64,000 bases of DNA from Aeoliella sp052161615 (lineage in GTDB: Bacteria; Planctomycetota; Planctomycetia; Pirellulales; Lacipirellulaceae). The notes under the pieces were generated by a model. The model saw only the letters and a list, made by a program, of their open reading frames with translations, did no database searches and had not been told where the DNA came from. Of this stretch, positions 60,561 to 64,000 are shown piece after piece. The translations under genes were made by a program, and so were the position numbers. Numbering within the stretch: the first letter of the stretch is position 1; every line of letters begins with the position of its first letter. Location: contig NZ_CP197417.1 in the NCBI RefSeq assembly GCF_052161615.1, positions 4,526,001 to 4,590,000 of the forward strand. The letters run 5' to 3'.

Positions 60561-61283
60561 CTAACAGCCTACTCGCGTACCCAGCGTTTCGCCGCGGACG
60601 GCACGCTCGATGTTGCCCTCGGTGCGGTAATTGAACACCAGGATCGGCAGCTTGTGCTCCATGCAGTGGGCGATGGCCGTCGGGTCCATCACGCGGAGGC
60701 CTTGCTCTTGCACCTGGGTGTACGTCAGCTCGTGGTAGAGTTGGGCGTTCGGGTCTTTCTCGGGATCAGCGGTGTAAACGCCATCGACTCGCGTGGCCTT
60801 CATCAGGATGTCGGCGTCGAGTTCCAGGGCCTTCTGTGCCGCTGCGGTGTCGGTGGTCACGAACGGTGCCCCCGTCCCCGCGGCGAGGATCACGATGCGT
60901 CCCTTCTCGAGGTGACGCTTCGCACGCCGGCGAATGAATGGTTCAGCGACGCCATCCATCTTGATGGCGCTCATGAGCCGCGTCGGAGCTCCGAGCGACT
61001 CCAGCGCGTCTTGCAGCGCGAGGCCATTGATCACCGTCGCCAGCATGCCCATGTAATGGGCCGTGGCTTCGTGGATGGTGCTGTTGCCCGCCGTGAACTG
61101 GGCGCCGCGGAGGATGTTGCCGCCGCCGATGACGATGGCGATCTGAACCCCCTGCTCCTTGGCCTTGATGGTCTGGCGGGCGATATGGACCACTTCGGCC
61201 ATGTTGATGCCCCGCTCGCCTGGCGGAGCAAAGCTCTCGCCCGACAGCTTGAGGATCAGTCGCTTGTACTTGGGTTCTGACAT
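60561..61283 (-). CDS. pyrH: UMP kinase
   Basis: A 240-residue amino-acid-kinase-fold UMP kinase that phosphorylates UMP to UDP. Motifs: KRLILKLSGESF, VQIAIVIGGGNILRGA, YMGMLATVINGLALQDAL, AAGTGAPFVTTDTAAAQKAL, KATRVDGVYTADP. The ATG at 61283 is used; a GTG at 61295 is in frame. Part of the conserved rpsB-tsf-pyrH-frr order, though separated from tsf by a terminator-like hairpin. Confidence 0.97.
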   Translation of the reverse strand: MSEPKYKRLILKLSGESFAPPGERGINMAEVVHIARQTIKAKEQGVQIAIVIGGGNILRGAQFTAGNSTIHEATAHYMGMLATVINGLALQDALESLGAPTRLMSAIKMDGVAEPFIRRRAKRHLEKGRIVILAAGTGAPFVTTDTAAAQKALELDADILMKATRVDGVYTADPEKDPNAQLYHELTYTQVQEQGLRVMDPTAIAHCMEHKLPILVFNYRTEGNIERAVRGETLGTRVGC

Positions 61284-61318
61284 GTTCGATTGCACCGAAT
61301 AAAGTGAGGTCGTCGCAC

Positions 61319-61352
61319 AAAAAAGCCCCCGCCGAACTTGGCAGGGGCTTTT
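61319..61352 (-). terminator. Intrinsic terminator between tsf and pyrH
   Basis: AAAAGCCCCCGCC (61321-61333) pairs with GGCAGGGGCTTTT (61340-61352), one mismatch, with an A-run at 61319-61324 that is a T-run for minus-strand transcripts. It would end or attenuate the rpsB-tsf message before pyrH. Confidence 0.85.
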
Positions 61353-61364
61353 GTTTTGCGTCGG

Positions 61365-62228
61365 TTAGCTTGCGGCTGCCGGTTCGGCTTCGGCGGCGGA
61401 CGTTTCGCCAACCTTCCAGAGCGCGAAGCTCTTGACCTTCATACCCGCGGCCTTAGCCACGGCGCCGACGGTCTGCTTGTCGTCTTTGACGAACGGCTGC
61501 TCTTCCAGCACGATCTCGGCGTAGAAGTTACGCATACGGCCTTCGATCATCTTCTCGAGAATGTTCTCGGGCTTGCCTTCGGCGCGGGCGCGGTCGATCT
61601 GAATCTTCTTCTCGGCCTCGACGATCGAGGGGTCGAGCTCTTCCTTGGTCGTCGACTTGGGCTTCATCGCCGCGATGTGCATGCTGATGTCCTTGGCGAC
61701 AGCCGACTCACCACCTTCGATGGCGAGAAGAACGCCGGTCTTGGCGTCGTGATGCACGTAGCCACCGCACGGCGAGTCGATTCGCAGGATGCGAGGCATG
61801 CGGAAGACTTCGCGAATCTTGTTCACGATCTCGTCACGCCAAGCCTTGAGCGTGGTGCCCGGCTTGCTCGGTGCGGGCTGATCCCACAGTTCGTCGGGGG
61901 TCTTGGCTCCCGGGCCGGTCGCCAGCTGCTTGGCGAGGTCGTTCGCCAGGGCGATCACTTCCTCGTTGTTCGCAACCGGAGCCGACTCGACCTGCAGTTC
62001 GATCATGGCACCGGGGCCCTTGGCGGCGTCGGTGTAAATCGCGATGCGGCCTTCTTCGGTGGTGCGATCGCCGCGACCATCAATGAACGTTTCGCCTTCT
62101 TTACGCAGGGCTTCCATCGCAGCGGCCATGTCGCCACCCGAGTCCTGCAGGGCCTTCTTGCACTTCATCATCGGAAGCTGCGTTTGCTCGCGCAGTTCCT
62201 TCACCATGGCGGCGGTAATCTCAGCCAT
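61365..62228 (-). CDS. tsf: Elongation factor Ts
   Basis: A 287-residue EF-Ts, the nucleotide exchange factor for EF-Tu. N-terminal UBA-like helix EITAAMVKELREQTQLPMMK with CKKALQDSGGDMAAAMEALR; the core shows GYVHHDAKTGVLLAIEGG and KDISMHIAAMKPK; FVKDDKQTVGAVAKAAG lies near the C terminus. Where most EF-Ts proteins read TGAGMMDCKKAL this one reads TQLPMMKCKKAL, a known variant. C-terminal tail Ala/Glu-rich. Confidence 0.97.
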   Translation of the reverse strand: MAEITAAMVKELREQTQLPMMKCKKALQDSGGDMAAAMEALRKEGETFIDGRGDRTTEEGRIAIYTDAAKGPGAMIELQVESAPVANNEEVIALANDLAKQLATGPGAKTPDELWDQPAPSKPGTTLKAWRDEIVNKIREVFRMPRILRIDSPCGGYVHHDAKTGVLLAIEGGESAVAKDISMHIAAMKPKSTTKEELDPSIVEAEKKIQIDRARAEGKPENILEKMIEGRMRNFYAEIVLEEQPFVKDDKQTVGAVAKAAGMKVKSFALWKVGETSAAEAEPAAAS

Positions 62229-62290
62229 TGGTCCCGTTGCCTCCTGTAAAACGTTCGCTCTGTGAGCGAACTAAACTTACTTGAATTGAA

Positions 62291-62322
62291 ACTAGTCGGA
62301 GGCACTCTCGCCTCCGACTAGT
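62291..62322. repeat. Hairpin ACTAGTCGGAGGC-actctc-complement between rpsB and tsf
   Basis: Perfect 13-bp arms, 6-base loop, in the 148-base rpsB-tsf gap. Could adjust the rpsB:tsf expression ratio or protect the rpsB 3' end. Confidence 0.75.
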
Positions 62323-62346
62323 GAATTGTTGAATGAACGCCTCGGA

Positions 62347-62388
62347 GCTTATTCGGCGTCGATTATTCAGCGTCGATTATTCAGCGTC
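62347..62388 (-). repeat. Three tandem 14-bp units over the rpsB stop codon
   Basis: GATTATTCAGCGTC twice (62361-62374, 62375-62388) and a variant once (62347-62360). Each contains a TAA on the minus strand in the same relation to the preceding bases. Confidence 0.85.
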
Positions 62389-63132
62389 CTTGTCCTCGAT
62401 CACAGCGGCGGGGACATCGCTGCCTTCGCGCTGCTGCTGCGAGGCAATCGCGGCTTGCGACTTACCTGCGACAATCGCGTCGGCGATGATCTTGGTGATC
62501 AGCTCGATCGAACGCATGCTGTCGTCGTTGCCGGGAATCGGCAAGTCGACCTTGTCGGGATCGCAGTCGGTGTCGATCAGGGCCACCGTGGCAATACCCA
62601 AAGCTTGGGCTTCGCGAACCGCGTTCTTTTCCTTCTTGGGATCGACGATCACCAAGCACTCGGGAAGGCGGCTCATGGTACGCATGCCGTTCAGGTTGCG
62701 GAACATCTTGCGATACTCGCGATTGAGCGACGACTGCATCTTCTTCGAGTACGCGTTGTAGGCGTCGCTCGCACGCAGTGCTTCGAGTTCTTCCAGACGC
62801 GCTAGCCGATTGCGAATCGTGCGGAAGTTGGTCAGCGTGCCACCGAGCCAACGGTCGTTGATGTAAGGCATGCCACAGCGATTGGCTTCGCGCTCAATCG
62901 ACTCAGCGGCTTGACGCTTGGTGCCGACGAACAGGATCAGGCCATTGCGGCTCGAAACCTGCGCCAGGTACTTCTTGGCACGCAGCAGACCGCGAATGGT
63001 TTCGCGGACGTCGATGATGTGAATCAGGTTCTTGCGGGCGTAAATGTACGGCCGCATCTTGGGGTTCCAGCGACTGGCACGATGGCCGTAATGAACGCCG
63101 GCTTCCACCAACTCGGTAACAAGGGTCGACAC
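62377..63132 (-). CDS. rpsB: 30S ribosomal protein S2
   Basis: A 251-residue S2. The GTG at 63132 with GGAG seven bases upstream gives MSTLVTELVEAGVHYGHRAS, the expected start; the frame open to 63159 adds unconserved residues. Core motifs: NPKMRPYIYARKNLIHIIDV, GLILFVGTKRQAAESIEREA, RWLGGTLTNFRTI, RLPECLVIVDPKKEKNAVRE and IPGNDDSMRSIELI. Shortish acidic C terminus ending EDKDAE. First gene of the rpsB-tsf-pyrH-frr block. Confidence 0.97.
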   Translation of the reverse strand: MSTLVTELVEAGVHYGHRASRWNPKMRPYIYARKNLIHIIDVRETIRGLLRAKKYLAQVSSRNGLILFVGTKRQAAESIEREANRCGMPYINDRWLGGTLTNFRTIRNRLARLEELEALRASDAYNAYSKKMQSSLNREYRKMFRNLNGMRTMSRLPECLVIVDPKKEKNAVREAQALGIATVALIDTDCDPDKVDLPIPGNDDSMRSIELITKIIADAIVAGKSQAAIASQQQREGSDVPAAVIEDKDAE

Positions 63133-63297
63133 GTAGGGACTCCAAACTTGGGGGCACACCGGCTAAGTCCCGCGGGCGGCTTGGCACCCCCACTGTGGGG
63201 TCCCATCGCAGCCATCCGGGCGTCCGGCGTTAGGTCGTAATGCGGCCAGGGTTTGCATAGCTTCCCCGTGCGGGCCGATCGCCGTGGGGAGCCCTGT

Positions 63298-63326
63298 AAG
63301 GTATCCGAGCGGGGGTTTTTGGTCAA
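63298..63326 (-). promoter_or_regulatory. Candidate sigma-70 promoter of rpsB
   Basis: On the minus strand TTGACC (63326-63321), 17 bases, TACCTT (63303-63298). Predicted start near 63290, giving an rpsB leader of about 158 nt. Confidence 0.55.
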
Positions 63327-63411
63327 TCGGCGTCGGAAGGGGGAGGAACCTCGAAAAATGGCCGCGGGGGACGGCTGGCTCGGGGAATTCGGGAGGGTCG
63401 GGAGCGTTTCT

Positions 63412-63436
63412 GTAGCTGGACTCGCCAGAGTTCAGG
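63412..63436. repeat. Half copy D of the ACTCGCAAGAGTTC family
   Basis: GTAGCTGGACTCGCCAGAG matches one arm of copies A-C; no partner arm is present. Confidence 0.65.
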
Positions 63437-63519
63437 GGACCGTTCGAAGTAACCTCCATCAGCGGATTGTATTGAGCGTGAAAGTTGGCCCGAAGGTGAA
63501 ATGGGGGTAAATTGATCGC

Positions 63520-63588
63520 ATGGACGAATACGATCACCGCACCAACTTCGCTACTCGCCGAACGAGACTTCTAGGCACGGCAGCATGA
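63520..63588 (+). CDS. Possible 22-residue leader ORF
   Basis: ATG at 63520 preceded by GGGGG at a suitable distance encodes MDEYDHRTNFATRRTRLLGT plus two residues and stops at TGA 63586-63588, overlapping the ATG of the next gene (ATGA). The overlap is the only reason to consider it; it may be a coupled leader or chance. Confidence 0.3.
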   Translation: MDEYDHRTNFATRRTRLLGTAA

Positions 63589-64000
63589 TTTCGAGAGAGG
63601 TATACGAAGCCTGGGATGCTTACGTGATCGCAGAGAACAATCGGGTTCGCGCCGAGATGAAGACCCGACTTAGGGACTTTGTTTCCTCCCTATTAGAGTT
63701 GCCGGTCGATGCTCAGCATGATTGGGCATTGAGCTTCGCCAAATCTGTGGTGGACGATGGTTGTCGTACCCCAGTTCGCTTCCCGCTATTTCGTGAAGTC
63801 TTGTTTCCGGCATTGAAAGCTGGAATCCAAGATAGGCAGCAAGGATGCGCGAGGTGGCTGGCGCATTTCGATGTGCTGCTCGCACAATCGCCGGAGTGCC
63901 AATCTCAGTTGCCCGAGCAACTTCAGTCGAGTTACGGATTGCTCCATGAGGCTCTTGATGTGGATCCGGAGGATGCAGCTTCGCGAAAACGACTTGCGAA
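63585..64000 (+). CDS. Hypothetical protein, 3' end cut by window edge
   Basis: An open frame from ATG 63585 to the right edge (about 138 codons visible, no stop). It opens MISREVYEAWDAYVIAENNR and continues mostly helical, with FPLFREVLFPALKAGIQDRQ and GCARWLAHFDVLLAQSPECQ. No signal peptide, membrane helix or known motif is visible. The upstream start context is weak and may depend on coupling to the small ORF before it. Function unknown. Confidence 0.65.
   Translation, partial: MISREVYEAWDAYVIAENNRVRAEMKTRLRDFVSSLLELPVDAQHDWALSFAKSVVDDGCRTPVRFPLFREVLFPALKAGIQDRQQGCARWLAHFDVLLAQSPECQSQLPEQLQSSYGLLHEALDVDPEDAASRKRLA

Larger units (their letters stand above)
63133..63519. other. Divergent gap upstream of rpsB
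   Basis: 387 bases with no credible gene. Holds the rpsB promoter candidate, a CCCCAC/GTGGGG hairpin near 63188-63200 in the leader, and a half copy of the ACTCGCAAGAG repeat at 63412-63436. Confidence 0.55.

Noticed and set aside
61338..62249. 303-codon plus-strand open frame opposite tsf
   Set aside because: Antisense shadow of elongation factor Ts.
63253..63510. 85-codon plus-strand open frame upstream of rpsB
   Set aside because: Covers the rpsB promoter and a repeat half copy; low-complexity basic protein with no start signal.

Overview
The window is chromosomal DNA from a planctomycete, most likely of the Pirellulales. The lineage markers are a repeat-rich YTV cell-wall protein (26068-27666), a DUF1598 protein, a Tat-exported Gfo/Idh/MocA oxidoreductase, a secreted sulfatase, a dockerin/PEP-CTERM surface protein, a second secreted cysteine-rich protein, and abundant short palindromic repeats between genes. 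No phage, plasmid, insertion sequence or CRISPR array was seen.

Layout. 1-7 kb: the 3' part of aspS, an AF2212-like/PIN toxin-antitoxin pair, a DUF805-SRPBCC fusion, a Uma2 nuclease-like gene, an AlaC-type aminotransferase and a nucleotidyltransferase-like gene. 7-12.5 kb: carA, then a plus-strand cluster of unknown purpose (coiled-coil protein, membrane-anchored FGE-like protein, zinc-ribbon P-loop GTPase, small helical protein), then a PilZ gene. 12.9-14.6 kb: rpsP-trmD-rplS without rimM. 14.7-22.3 kb: Tat oxidoreductase, yraN, a DUF1444-like gene, a secreted DUF3472-like gene, pyrG, a zinc alcohol dehydrogenase and a DUF1844 gene. 22.3-28 kb: orphan mraZ, a uvrC without the usual C-terminal domain, a membrane protein and the YTV protein. 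28-34.9 kb: rex, tRNA-Gln, a HAL2/CysQ-type phosphatase, the sulfatase, ffh, a 2-Cys peroxiredoxin and an FKBP isomerase. 35-41 kb: secreted and membrane hypotheticals, and the repair helicase mrfA with its nuclease partner mrfB. 41.5-47.7 kb: the large surface protein, a repeat-rich 1.6 kb gap holding a likely structured small RNA, an HPt protein and the Cys-rich protein. 47.7-54.6 kb: TlpA-like thioredoxin, MsrB lipoprotein, DUF1598, ApbE and a GlmM-type mutase. 54.7-63.1 kb: ExoD, a divergent PGK, a double-parvulin isomerase, a Wzz-like protein and the conserved rpsB-tsf-pyrH-frr block. A gene cut by the right edge starts at 63585.

How the genes work together. Translation and nucleotide housekeeping (aspS, rpsP, trmD, rplS, ffh, rpsB, tsf, frr, tRNA-Gln, carA, pyrG, pyrH) is mixed with DNA repair (uvrC, mrfA/mrfB), redox defence (peroxiredoxin, TlpA, MsrB, Rex, ApbE) and cell-envelope functions.

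The strongest candidates for undescribed biology are the 8.4-11.7 kb GTPase/FGE-like cluster, the roughly 268-nt RNA at about 45.25-45.52 kb with a near-consensus promoter and an intrinsic terminator, and several families of dispersed palindromes, some of which supply the stop codon or C terminus of the adjacent gene. All homology statements come from reading motifs by eye; no database search was possible.
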